Assembly: GCA_016871315.1 (NCBI GenBank)
Contig: VFZE01000027.1
Span: forward strand, 1 to 64,000
Length of the DNA stretch: 64,000 nt
Source of the DNA: Acidimicrobiia bacterium
Lineage (GTDB): Bacteria > Acidobacteriota > Terriglobia > Bryobacterales > Bryobacteraceae
Reading direction: 5' to 3'
Shown here: positions 35,010 through 43,106 of the stretch, piece by piece
Layout of the letters: every line of letters begins with the position of its first letter
Numbering within the stretch: the first letter of the stretch is position 1
Notes under the pieces: model-generated
Seen by the model: the letters and a program-made list of their open reading frames with translations, nothing else
Told to the model about the DNA's origin: nothing
Database searches by the model: none
Made by a program: the position numbers and the translations under genes

Positions 35010-36333
35010 ACTCGGACTTTGGAGCGCCGCCTCCATCGTCGTCGGCACCGTCATCGGCAGCGGCATTTTCCTGGTGCCTAAGGCGATGGTGCTCAACGTC
35101 GGCTCCCCGCAAATGGTCTTTGTTGTCTGGATCCTCTGCGGCCTTCTCAGCCTCGCAGGAGCCCTTAGCTATGCAGAGCTCGCAGCCGCCATGCCCGAAG
35201 CAGGAGGTGAATATGTCTACCTGCGCGAAGCCTATGGCCCCTTTTTCGGATTCCTCTACGGTTGGACCCAGATGTGGGTGGCCAAAAGCGGCTCCATCGC
35301 AACCCTCGGCACCGCATTTTTTTACTACCTTGCCAATTTCTACCCGCGATTGGAGGCCACGCTCACCTACATCGGCCCCTTCGAGATTCGCTACGGGCAG
35401 CTTTTGGCGATGGCCGTCATCGCCGGACTCGGATTCGTCAACTATTTTGGCGTCAAGATCGGCGGTGGCGTGCAAGTGGCCGTAACTATTGTGAAAGTCG
35501 GCCTCATCGGGGCCATTATCCTCATCGGACTCACTGCCAGCCACGGAAATACGGCTAATTTCTCCTCCTCGGTCACCACCACCGGCGGCATTGCCGGCTT
35601 CTTCGCCGCCATGGTGGCGGCGCTTTGGGCCTACGACGGGTGGAATAACGTGACCATGGTGGCCAGCGAGATCCGCAATCCTCAGCGCAGCCTTCCATTG
35701 GCGCTTAGCCTTGGAACCGCCGCCGTGATCGTTCTCTATTTAGCCACCAATCTCGCCTATTTCTACGTTCTTCCCGCGGCCGGGGTCGCCTCTTCGGACC
35801 GCGTCGCCGCCACCATGATGCGGGTGATATACGGGGAATCCGGCGCCGCTGCCGTCTCCATCGCCGCCATGATTTCCATCTTCGCCGCACTCAACGGCTC
35901 TCTACTTTCCGGTGCCCGCGTCCCGTACGCCATGGCCGCCGATGGCCTGTTCTTCCGCGATGTCGCCAAAGTCCACCGCACTCACCACACCCCTTCGGTC
36001 TCCATCATTCTCCTAAGCGCATGGTCCATGCTGCTGGTCCTCAGCGGCCGGTACGAGCAACTTTTCACTTATGTTATTTTTTCCAGCTGGATTTTGTACG
36101 GGATGGCCGCCGCTTCGGTCATAGTACTGCGGTATCGAAAACCGGAAATGGTGCGCCCCTACCGCACGCTGGGCTACCCATTGGTTCCGGGGTTCTTCGT
36201 ACTCGTGGCCTTGCTATTGATTATCAATACCTTGAGAACCTCCCCCTACGAATCGCTGGGGGGTTTGGCTCTCATTTTCGCCGGTTTGCCCTTCTATTTT
36301 TACTGGAACCGGCGGCGCCAAAGGGCTGGCTGA
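34990..36333 (+). CDS. APC-superfamily amino acid permease
   Basis: 447 residues from TTG at 34990, which has AAGGAGG six bases upstream, inside the end of the symporter gene. About 12 membrane helices. The helix-1 substrate motif GTVIGSGIFLVPKA is intact, along with PEAGGEYVYLREAYGP and the WAYDGWNNV motif of helix 6, as in LAT/YfnA-like members. It probably imports or exchanges amino acids or amines. It is translationally linked to the sodium symporter. Confidence 0.92.
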   Translation: MAQLRRELGLWSAASIVVGTVIGSGIFLVPKAMVLNVGSPQMVFVVWILCGLLSLAGALSYAELAAAMPEAGGEYVYLREAYGPFFGFLYGWTQMWVAKSGSIATLGTAFFYYLANFYPRLEATLTYIGPFEIRYGQLLAMAVIAGLGFVNYFGVKIGGGVQVAVTIVKVGLIGAIILIGLTASHGNTANFSSSVTTTGGIAGFFAAMVAALWAYDGWNNVTMVASEIRNPQRSLPLALSLGTAAVIVLYLATNLAYFYVLPAAGVASSDRVAATMMRVIYGESGAAAVSIAAMISIFAALNGSLLSGARVPYAMAADGLFFRDVAKVHRTHHTPSVSIILLSAWSMLLVLSGRYEQLFTYVIFSSWILYGMAAASVIVLRYRKPEMVRPYRTLGYPLVPGFFVLVALLLIINTLRTSPYESLGGLALIFAGLPFYFYWNRRRQRAG

Positions 36334-36345
36334 GTACTACGAACC

Positions 36346-36482
36346 TTGTTCCGAATTAGGGCAGCCGATTTTCGATTGTGTTCTGAATCCGGAACAAAAC
36401 CCTTGAAAGCTCCAGAAAAATAATGTATAAATTGGATCACGGGTGATGCCAAGTATCGTTCACATCGTTCTGAATTCGGAAA
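36346..36482. repeat. Three copies of a GTTCYGAATYCGGAAC palindromic element
   Basis: Copy 2, GTTCTGAATCCGGAAC (36380-36395), and copy 3, GTTCTGAATTCGGAAA (36467-36482), are near-perfect palindromes. Copy 1, TTGTTCCGAATTAGG (36346-36360), keeps one half and also forms an inverted repeat with CGGAACAA at 36390-36397. Copies 2 and 3 flank the promoter of the small AT-hook-like gene. The arrangement is that of operator sites for a dimeric repressor. Confidence 0.6.
36403..36431 (+). promoter_or_regulatory. Consensus housekeeping promoter of the small AT-hook-like gene
   Basis: TTGAAA (36403-36408), a 17-base spacer and TATAAA (36426-36431). This is the best -35/-10 pair seen in the window. It lies between palindrome copies 2 and 3, about 90 bases before the ATG at 36522. 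Confidence 0.7.
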
Positions 36483-36521
36483 CCTGCACACTTCGCCACC
36501 CCGTAGAGGAGTCCACGAGTC

Positions 36522-36725
36522 ATGGATGTTACGAAAATGCTGGCCGATTTGCGCCAGGAGAGGGAACAAATCGAGGAGGCCATTTTGACACTCGAGCGTC
36601 TTGCCAAGGGACGTGGAAAGCGTCGTGGCCGGCCGCCGCTTTGGCTGGCCGAGGCTCGCAAACGCACCCAGGCCAGAGCCGCCACCGCAACCCCTAAAGC
36701 AAGAGCAACAGCCGCCTCCAACTGA
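36522..36725 (+). CDS. Small basic protein with AT-hook-like motif
   Basis: 67 residues. An N-terminal helical half (MDVTKMLADLRQEREQIEEA, likely coiled coil) is followed by KGRGKRRGRPPLWL, containing the RGRP core of an AT-hook, and an Ala/Lys/Arg-rich tail. This layout suggests a small nucleoid or DNA-binding protein that dimerises through the helix. Its own strong promoter sits among three palindromes, so autoregulation is possible. An AGAGGAG site is 12 bases before the ATG. The function is inferred only from composition. Confidence 0.75.
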   Translation: MDVTKMLADLRQEREQIEEAILTLERLAKGRGKRRGRPPLWLAEARKRTQARAATATPKARATAASN

Positions 36726-36746
36726 TCTCGGATTAGATTTGCCATA

Positions 36747-36768
36747 GCCGGGGGTTGCCTCCCCCGGC
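36747..36768 (+). terminator. GC-rich hairpin between convergent genes
   Basis: A perfect eight-pair stem, GCCGGGGG with CCCCCGGC, encloses the loop TTGCCT. No T-run follows on either strand, so it is a possible but atypical terminator for the AT-hook gene and the convergent serine hydrolase gene. Confidence 0.45.
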
Positions 36769-36799
36769 CAAGCTCCGGGTCGCCGCGCCCGGTCTAAAC

Positions 36800-39091
36800 T
36801 TAATACAGCAGGTGCTGTTTCCTCAGTTGCAGAAAGGGCGCCAGTTCATCCGCGCTCCGTTCGGCAACCAGCCGCGGGTCGTCTCCCCGCCTCAGCGCCT
36901 CGATGACGGTTGTGTTTCCGACCAAGCGGCGGCTGTCGTCCAGTTTCAAGCGCTCCGGGTAAAGCTTAACCAGCGCCGCGGCTATCTCCATCCCCAGCCG
37001 CACCGCCGATAAGCCATCGCGCTGCGTGATCACTATCCGCACACCCTCTACCGTTTTCCCGGCAAGAACAGACGCGGCCGGTTGAAACCGCGTCGCATAG
37101 AACCGCACCCCAGGCACCCGCCGCTCATTCAGATAGTGGGCCAGTTGCCGGCCATCAATCCAATCGGCTCCGACCTGCTCAAACGGACTGTCCGTCCCCC
37201 GCCCCACCGAATAGTTCTTCGATCCCTCCAACATTGCTACCCCAGGATACAGCGCCGCCGCGTTCAGGCTGCGCATGTTCGGCGATGGATTCACCCAAAC
37301 CTGGCCCGTCGCGTCAAACCAGTCGCCCCTCTGCCAACCTTGCATCCTCACCACTTCCAGCTTCGCCCGCAGCTTCGGCTCCGCGTTGGCCATGGTGGCG
37401 ATCTCGCCGAGCGTCATCCCGTGCCGCAGCGGCAATGCCAGGCAACCGATGAAGCTCTCCAAACCCTTCTCCAGCAGCGGACCTTCCACATGCACCCCCG
37501 TAATGGGATTCGGCCGGTCCAACACCACGAACTCCGTGCCTGCCTTGCCCGCCTCCTCCATCGCATACAACATCGTGCACATGTATGTGTAAAACCGAGC
37601 GCCGATATCCTGAATATCGAACACAATCACGTCCAACCCGGCGAGCATTTCCGGCCTGGGCCGCCTGTTTTGCCCTTCATACAGGCTGTAAATCCTGACG
37701 CCGGTGGCCGCATCCTGGCCATGGCCGATCTTCTCGTGATCCTCCACGCCCGCAATCCCATGCTCCGGGCTGAACAGCGCCTCCACCCGGATCCCCGCGC
37801 CCACCATCAGATCCACATTCCGCTTCCCATCCAGGCTCAAGCCAGTATGGTTGGTGATCAGACCCACGCGCTTCCCGCGCAGCCGGGCGAAGCCCTCCTC
37901 CTTTAAGACGTCCAGTCCATTCAACACGCGGCCGTTGCGTTCCACTCTGCGCCGTGCCCCCGCCATCGTCTCGTTGTAGCCGGTCAGCACCACACCCGGA
38001 ACGCTCCTGCCGGCCTGGGCCGCCACAATCGTCGCCACACGCGAGCGCAGCGAGGTGATCGGAGGCTTCACGTTCGGATGCACGCTGTTGGTCAGCAGTA
38101 TCACGTAACTCTTCGATACCGGATCCATCCACAGCGACGTGCCCGTGAATCCCGTATGTCCGTAACTGCCTACCGGAAACAACTCCCCACGATTGGCCGA
38201 GAACCGCGACTCGATATCCCATCCCAGCCCCCGCAACGACGCCTGATCCGGCGGCGACTGCGGAGTCGTGAACTTCCTCACCGCCGCCGCTGTGAACACC
38301 CGCTTGCCCGCGCGTTCCCCTTCCCCGAGCATCATCTCCGCGAACCGAGACAAATCCTCCGCGGTCGTAAACATCCCCGCATGACCGGCAATGCCACCCA
38401 TGAACCTTGCCGTCGGATCATGAACCACTCCGCGATACGGCCGCTCGGTCGGCGCAATGCGCCCCTTCAGCTCCGCCGGGGGCTGGAACATCGTATCCTT
38501 CATGCCCAGTGGCTCAAACACAACCTCGCGCGCATACGCGGACAGCGTCTTACCGCTCAGCCGCCGCAGGATCTCTCCCAGCAGCACAAAGTTGATGTCG
38601 CTGTAGATGAACGTCTCCCCCGGCGCGGCAACAGGCTTATCGATCATCGCCAGCTGGATGCCGGTCTCATAGCCGCTCCATTCCGGTTTCAGATCGACAT
38701 CGGGCCGCAGCCCAGAATAATGCGTCAGCAGATGCCGCACCGTAATCTCGCTCTTGCCGCCCTGAAACTCCGGCAGGTAACGCGTCACCGGATCGTTCAG
38801 CCGGATCCTGCCCTGCTCAAACAGCTTCATCACGCAACTGGCCGTCGCTACGCCCTTGGTCAGTGACGCCGCGTCGAAAACGGTGTCCAGGGTCATCGGC
38901 TCCACCGACGGCTCCAGCGCGCGGCTCCCGTACGCCTTCCTGTAGAGAACCCCGTTCGGCCCACCCACCAGGACTACAGCCCCGGGAATCTCCTTCGCCT
39001 TGATCGATTCCTCAATGGCCGTATCGATCGCTCCGTAAGGCGACTGCGCGGCCGTCACGCAAACCACCACGAATAGCGCCAGCCCTCTCAT
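36800..39091 (-). CDS. Serine beta-lactamase-like domain fused to DUF1343 (NamZ-type exo-N-acetylmuramidase)
   Basis: 763 residues with a signal peptide. The N-terminal half (about 20-380) is a class C beta-lactamase/penicillin-binding fold with catalytic SLTK (in DAASLTKGVATASC), YSD at the second motif and HTG as the third. The C-terminal half (about 400-763) is DUF1343, with RVGLITNHTGLS, LFSPEHGIAG, DIGARFYTYM and DRPNPITG; this family includes NamZ, which releases N-acetylmuramic acid from peptidoglycan ends. One secreted protein may thus cut both peptide and glycan of wall fragments. Its start overlaps the pterin dehydratase stop by four bases. Confidence 0.9.
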   Translation of the reverse strand: MRGLALFVVVCVTAAQSPYGAIDTAIEESIKAKEIPGAVVLVGGPNGVLYRKAYGSRALEPSVEPMTLDTVFDAASLTKGVATASCVMKLFEQGRIRLNDPVTRYLPEFQGGKSEITVRHLLTHYSGLRPDVDLKPEWSGYETGIQLAMIDKPVAAPGETFIYSDINFVLLGEILRRLSGKTLSAYAREVVFEPLGMKDTMFQPPAELKGRIAPTERPYRGVVHDPTARFMGGIAGHAGMFTTAEDLSRFAEMMLGEGERAGKRVFTAAAVRKFTTPQSPPDQASLRGLGWDIESRFSANRGELFPVGSYGHTGFTGTSLWMDPVSKSYVILLTNSVHPNVKPPITSLRSRVATIVAAQAGRSVPGVVLTGYNETMAGARRRVERNGRVLNGLDVLKEEGFARLRGKRVGLITNHTGLSLDGKRNVDLMVGAGIRVEALFSPEHGIAGVEDHEKIGHGQDAATGVRIYSLYEGQNRRPRPEMLAGLDVIVFDIQDIGARFYTYMCTMLYAMEEAGKAGTEFVVLDRPNPITGVHVEGPLLEKGLESFIGCLALPLRHGMTLGEIATMANAEPKLRAKLEVVRMQGWQRGDWFDATGQVWVNPSPNMRSLNAAALYPGVAMLEGSKNYSVGRGTDSPFEQVGADWIDGRQLAHYLNERRVPGVRFYATRFQPAASVLAGKTVEGVRIVITQRDGLSAVRLGMEIAAALVKLYPERLKLDDSRRLVGNTTVIEALRRGDDPRLVAERSADELAPFLQLRKQHLLY

Positions 39092-39378
39092 ACCAGCTTA
39101 CCCGCCAGCTTCTCCAGCATCACAGCCAGGTCCACGTCCTTCTGGGTTATCCCGCCCGCGTCATGGGTTGTCAGATCCACCGTCACCCGGTTCCACACGT
39201 TACTCCACTCTGGATGATGGTTCCTCGCCTCAATCGCCACCGCCGCCGTCGCCATGAACCCGAAGGCATGCACAAAATCGGCGAACTTGTATTCCCGGTG
39301 CAGCTTCCCCTCCACAACCGTCCATCCCGGCAACCCTGCAAGCGACTGCTCCATCTCCTGGTTTGTCAATTTGGCCAT
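39088..39378 (-). CDS. 4a-hydroxytetrahydrobiopterin dehydratase (PCD/DCoH family)
   Basis: 96 residues. Family motifs: LPGWTVVEGKLHREYKF, the catalytic HHPEWSNVWNRVTVDL and TTHDAGGITQKDVDLA. It dehydrates the pterin carbinolamine formed by aromatic amino acid hydroxylases, but no hydroxylase is nearby; some members act in molybdopterin metabolism. It sits between an SDR gene (one base gap upstream) and the cell-wall fusion gene (four-base overlap), an odd but tight operon. Confidence 0.9.
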   Translation of the reverse strand: MAKLTNQEMEQSLAGLPGWTVVEGKLHREYKFADFVHAFGFMATAAVAIEARNHHPEWSNVWNRVTVDLTTHDAGGITQKDVDLAVMLEKLAGKLV

Positions 39379-39379
39379 C

Positions 39380-40072
39380 TCAGCTCCTTCCGTAAATCGG
39401 GATCAGCGCACCGTTGACTTCCCTGCCCTGCTCCGAACACAGCCACAGCAGCAGCGAGGAAATCGCCGCCGGACTCACCCACGCGCCATGATCGGCCTTC
39501 GGCATTGCCTTCCGGTTGGCCGCTGTGTCAAGGGTGCCCGGCAGCACCGCGTTCACCGTGATCCCATCATCCTTTACTTCCTCGGCCACCGCGCGAACCA
39601 CCGCATGCAGCGCCGCCTTGGAGGCCGCATAGGCCGCCATCCCCGGAGCCGCCTCCACGCCCGCGCGTGAACCCACCGCCACCACGCACCCGCCGCCCGC
39701 CTTCTTCATCACTGCCACCACCGCGCTCATCGCATGAACGGCGCTCATCAGATTCATGCTCAGCATCTGGTCCCAGACATCCGCTTCCGTCTTTTCCAAC
39801 ACCGCTCCGCCCGCCCATCCGCCCGCCAGATGAATCAGCATATCCAGCCGCCCCATCCTCTTCACGGTTTCCTCTACTACTGCTTCCGCCCCCTCGCGCG
39901 TCGATAGATCGCCCTCCACCGCCTCAAACCCCACCGCGCCGGGCCGGTTTCTCCACTGCCTCGACAGGCCGGCCACGCGAATCCCCTCCTCCAAAAACGC
40001 CGGCACCACGGCCGAACCCAGTCCTCCGCTTGCCCCGGTAATCAGAGCAACTCGTGCGTCCGATTCTGACAT
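39380..40072 (-). CDS. Short-chain dehydrogenase/reductase
   Basis: About 230 residues from ATG at 40072 (MSESDARVALITGASGGLGS); in-frame starts further upstream have no ribosome site. TGASGGLG is the cofactor motif, HLAGG replaces the usual NNAG, and the catalytic set is Ser in VAVGSRAG and YAASK. It could reduce a pterin (dihydropteridine reductase-like SDRs exist), which would suit the downstream pterin dehydratase; this is inference. It is the first gene of a three-gene operon and divergent from the Memo-like gene. Confidence 0.85.
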   Translation of the reverse strand: MSESDARVALITGASGGLGSAVVPAFLEEGIRVAGLSRQWRNRPGAVGFEAVEGDLSTREGAEAVVEETVKRMGRLDMLIHLAGGWAGGAVLEKTEADVWDQMLSMNLMSAVHAMSAVVAVMKKAGGGCVVAVGSRAGVEAAPGMAAYAASKAALHAVVRAVAEEVKDDGITVNAVLPGTLDTAANRKAMPKADHGAWVSPAAISSLLLWLCSEQGREVNGALIPIYGRS

Positions 40073-40101
40073 AGCTTCTAGTTTAACTATCATGGGTTGT
40101 A

Positions 40102-41343
40102 GTGGAGCACACCTCAACCCCACCACTGCCCCGGCTTCGGCTCGATCTCGACTTCATGCCCAGCCCGATCGAAGACCGTCCCGGCCTCCTCATCCGCGAT
40201 CCGTTCCACTACTCCGACGCGACTCTCATCATTCCGCCAGTCCTCGTCCAGCTGCTGGAATTCTTCGATGGGGCCTCCACCGAACTCGACATGCGCCAGG
40301 CGCTGGTCCGGCTCACCGGCGATCTCACGGTCGGAGAAGCCGTCCGCCAGCTCATCGATACGCTCTCCCAGGCCGGTTTCCTCGAAAACGAGACTTACCA
40401 TGCGATGCGCGACGCTACGCGCAGCCAGTTCGCCGCCGCCCCGCACCGCGAACCCGCGCACGCCGGCGCCGCCTACCCCGAGGAACCCGCCCAGCTCACC
40501 GAATTCCTCAGCGGCTATCTCTCCGCGCCCGAGCCTCCTCCTGCGCATGCCAGCCTCGACGGCAACCTGCTCGGCCTCGCCGCTCCCCACGTCAGCCCCC
40601 AAGGAGGCTGGGAGTCCTACCGCGACGCTTACCTGCAACTCGGCCCGGCCCACCACGACCGGGTCTTTGTCGTCCTTGGCACCTCCCACTACGGGGAGCC
40701 GGAACGCTACGGCCTCACCCGCAAGAACTTCCGGACTCCGTCCGGCGAGGCCCGCACCGAACAGGCCCTGGTCGACTGGCTGGCCACGCGCGCCCCTGAG
40801 GCCATTCAGATGGAAGACTACTGCCACGCCACCGAGCACTCCATCGAATTCCAGGTCGCTTTTCTCCAGCATGTCTGCGGTCCCGGCGTGCGCATCCTGC
40901 CGATCCTCTGCGGCCCCTACGTGCGCAGCCTCATGGAAGGCGGCCTCCCTGAAAAGGACGACAGCGTCCGCGCCTTGCTCGACGCTCTCTCCGAACTGCA
41001 CTCGCTCCACGCCAAGAACCTGCTCTGGGTCCTCGGCATCGACATGGCCCACATCGGCCGCCGCTACGGGGACCAGTTCTCCGCCACGGCCCACCAAGGC
41101 GAGATGATGGCCATCTCCGCACGCGACAAGGACCGCATCTCCCGCATCGAACAGGGCGACGCAGCCGGGTTCTGGGAACTGGTGCAGCAAAATCACGACG
41201 ATCTGAAATGGTGCGGAGCCGCGCCCACCTACACCTTCCTCCGCGCCGTCCCGCAAGCCCGCGCCCAGTTGCTCCGGTATCAGCACTGGCAAATCGATCC
41301 CCAATCCGTCGTCAGTTTCGCCGCCATGGCTTTCACCGGGTGA
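40102..41343 (+). CDS. Memo-like protein (AmmeMemoRadiSam system protein B) with N-terminal extension
   Basis: 413 residues from GTG at 40102. Residues from about 115 form the Memo fold: AAPHVSPQGG, VVLGTSHYG, CHATEHSIEFQVAFLQ and LGIDMAHIG carry its conserved His, Glu and Asp residues. The first roughly 110 residues are a helical, winged-helix-like segment (PPVLVQLLEFFDGASTELDM, then ALVRLTGDLTVGEAV) that is not part of the Memo core. In many genomes Memo is encoded with an AMMECR1 protein and a radical SAM enzyme; neither is here. Its substrate is unknown. Confidence 0.85.
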   Translation: MEHTSTPPLPRLRLDLDFMPSPIEDRPGLLIRDPFHYSDATLIIPPVLVQLLEFFDGASTELDMRQALVRLTGDLTVGEAVRQLIDTLSQAGFLENETYHAMRDATRSQFAAAPHREPAHAGAAYPEEPAQLTEFLSGYLSAPEPPPAHASLDGNLLGLAAPHVSPQGGWESYRDAYLQLGPAHHDRVFVVLGTSHYGEPERYGLTRKNFRTPSGEARTEQALVDWLATRAPEAIQMEDYCHATEHSIEFQVAFLQHVCGPGVRILPILCGPYVRSLMEGGLPEKDDSVRALLDALSELHSLHAKNLLWVLGIDMAHIGRRYGDQFSATAHQGEMMAISARDKDRISRIEQGDAAGFWELVQQNHDDLKWCGAAPTYTFLRAVPQARAQLLRYQHWQIDPQSVVSFAAMAFTG

Positions 41344-41385
41344 TCCCGGGTAGTCCGCTTCTAGTACTCTGAAAAGGCACAGCCC

Positions 41386-42291
41386 ATGCGCCGCGCCCTC
41401 TACATCGCCACTCCTCTGCTGCTGATCGCACTCCTCATCCACTTCTACGCTCCCGCCCGCCTCGCCGCCATCGTTCTCGCCGGGCGCGGCTCCGTCTGCT
41501 CACTCGATCAAGCTCTTGAGGCCCCGGCCAATCTCCGCCTGCAAACGCAGATCAAGGACCGCATCCTCGCCGCCTCCAAAAAACTCGAAACCGACCAAGC
41601 CGGCTTCGAACTCTGGGACACTCCCAAGGGGCGCTTCTGGATCCCCGCCGGCAGCCACTACGTCCTCCCCTTCAACCTCGCCGAGCAGGAGCGCGACATT
41701 TACTCGCTCGGCAGAGTCCGCATCCATCCGGGCGATGTCGTTCTTGACTGCGGCGCCAATGTCGGCGTCTTCACGCGCCGCGCGCTTGAACAAGGCGCCG
41801 GCCTGGTCGTCGCCATTGAGCCAGCTCCGGAGAACATCGAATGTCTCCGCCGCAATTTCCAATCCGAAATCGCCGCCGGCAAAGTGATCGTCTACCCCAA
41901 GGGCGTCTGGGACAAGGACGATTTCCTGACCCTTCACGTCGACCCTCACAACTCGGCCGCCGACAGCTTCCTGATCGAGCGCCCTGGCTCCCACACAGAA
42001 GAAAAGGTCCCCCTCACCACGATCGACAAGCTCTCCGCCGAGCTCAACCTGAAAACCGTGGACTTCATCAAGATGGACATCGAGGGAGCCGAAGTAAGAG
42101 CCATCCACGGCGGCCGCGCCACGATCGCCCGCTTTCATCCCCGCCTGGCCATCTCCGCCTATCACGACGAGGATCACCCCGTCGAAGTTCCCAAAGCCGT
42201 GCGCTCCGCCTGGGACGGCTACACGATGCTCTGCGGCCCCTGCGCCGAAGCCGGCTGGCGGCTCCGGCCCGACATTCTCCTCTTCCATTGA
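41386..42291 (+). CDS. FkbM-family methyltransferase with N-terminal membrane anchor
   Basis: 301 residues. An N-terminal membrane helix (LYIATPLLLIALLIHFY) precedes a class I methyltransferase: VVLDCGANVGVFTRRALEQ (SAM motif I), VVAIEPAPENIECLRRNF and VDFIKMDIEGAEV, the FkbM signature. It probably methylates a sugar or lipid hydroxyl. It is the first gene of an operon: its stop overlaps the TTG of the Sco gene by four bases. Confidence 0.88.
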   Translation: MRRALYIATPLLLIALLIHFYAPARLAAIVLAGRGSVCSLDQALEAPANLRLQTQIKDRILAASKKLETDQAGFELWDTPKGRFWIPAGSHYVLPFNLAEQERDIYSLGRVRIHPGDVVLDCGANVGVFTRRALEQGAGLVVAIEPAPENIECLRRNFQSEIAAGKVIVYPKGVWDKDDFLTLHVDPHNSAADSFLIERPGSHTEEKVPLTTIDKLSAELNLKTVDFIKMDIEGAEVRAIHGGRATIARFHPRLAISAYHDEDHPVEVPKAVRSAWDGYTMLCGPCAEAGWRLRPDILLFH

Positions 42292-43103
42292 AAACCGCTC
42301 TCCTCGGTCTTGCCCTGATCCTTCTCAACGGCTGCGCCCGCCGCTACCGTGTCGAGGGAATGATCGTCTCCATCCGCCGCGATCCGGCAACCCTTACCGT
42401 CTCCCACCGCGCCATCCCCGGTTTCATGCCCGCCATGACCATGCCCTTCCCGGTCGAAAAACCCTCCACCCTTGAATCCCTGTCCCCCGGCGACCGCATC
42501 TGTTTCGACCTCCTCATCCGCAACAATCGCTCCCGGCTCGCCAACATCTCCACCCGCCGCACCGATCCCAACGACGAAGACTTCATCCCCGTCGCCCAGA
42601 AAAAACTCCCGCTCAGCGCGCCGGTGCCCGACTTTCAGCTCAGCGACCATACCGGGGCATCGATCCGCCTTTCCAACCTCCAAGGCAGAGTCGTCGCCAT
42701 CAACTTCATCTACACCCGCTGCCCGCTGCCCGACGTATGCCCCCGCCTCACCTCCACCTTCGCCCATCTTCAACGCCGCTTTGAGTCACGCACCGACCTG
42801 GCCCTGCTCTCCATCACGCTCGACCCACGTTACGACACCCCGGAAATTCTCGCCGCCTACGCGGCATCGGCCGGCGCACGTCCGCCCGCATGGCGCATGC
42901 TCACCGGACCCGAATCCGACATCACCTCCATTGCGCGCTCGTTCGGACTGCTACACTGGGCCGAAGAGGGCGTCATCGTGCATTCCTCCTACACTGCCGT
43001 CATCACTCGCGACGGCCGCTTGGCGGCCCTGGTGGAAGGCTCCACCTATCCCGCCGCCCAACTTGCCGACTTGATCGCCCATTTTCTGGACAACGGAGAA
43101 TAA
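42288..43103 (+). CDS. CusF-like domain fused to Sco family copper chaperone, lipoprotein
   Basis: 271 residues from TTG at 42288, overlapping the FkbM stop (TTGA). The lipobox is LLNGC (C16). Residues about 20-90 form a CusF-like copper-binding strand barrel with IPGFMPAMTMPF. Residues about 108-271 are the Sco/thioredoxin fold: INFIYTRCPLPDVCPR has the copper cysteines as C145-X5-C151, wider than the usual CXXXC, and the copper His is in EGVIVHSSYTA. It probably delivers copper to cytochrome oxidase or a copper enzyme in the periplasm. The TPR gene follows three bases later. Confidence 0.9.
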   Translation: MKTALLGLALILLNGCARRYRVEGMIVSIRRDPATLTVSHRAIPGFMPAMTMPFPVEKPSTLESLSPGDRICFDLLIRNNRSRLANISTRRTDPNDEDFIPVAQKKLPLSAPVPDFQLSDHTGASIRLSNLQGRVVAINFIYTRCPLPDVCPRLTSTFAHLQRRFESRTDLALLSITLDPRYDTPEILAAYAASAGARPPAWRMLTGPESDITSIARSFGLLHWAEEGVIVHSSYTAVITRDGRLAALVEGSTYPAAQLADLIAHFLDNGE

Positions 43104-43106
43104 CCT

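Noticed and set aside
40114-41442. 442-residue open frame on the minus strand
   Set aside because: Antisense shadow of the Memo-like gene, rich in Val/Gly/Ala with no recognisable domain.
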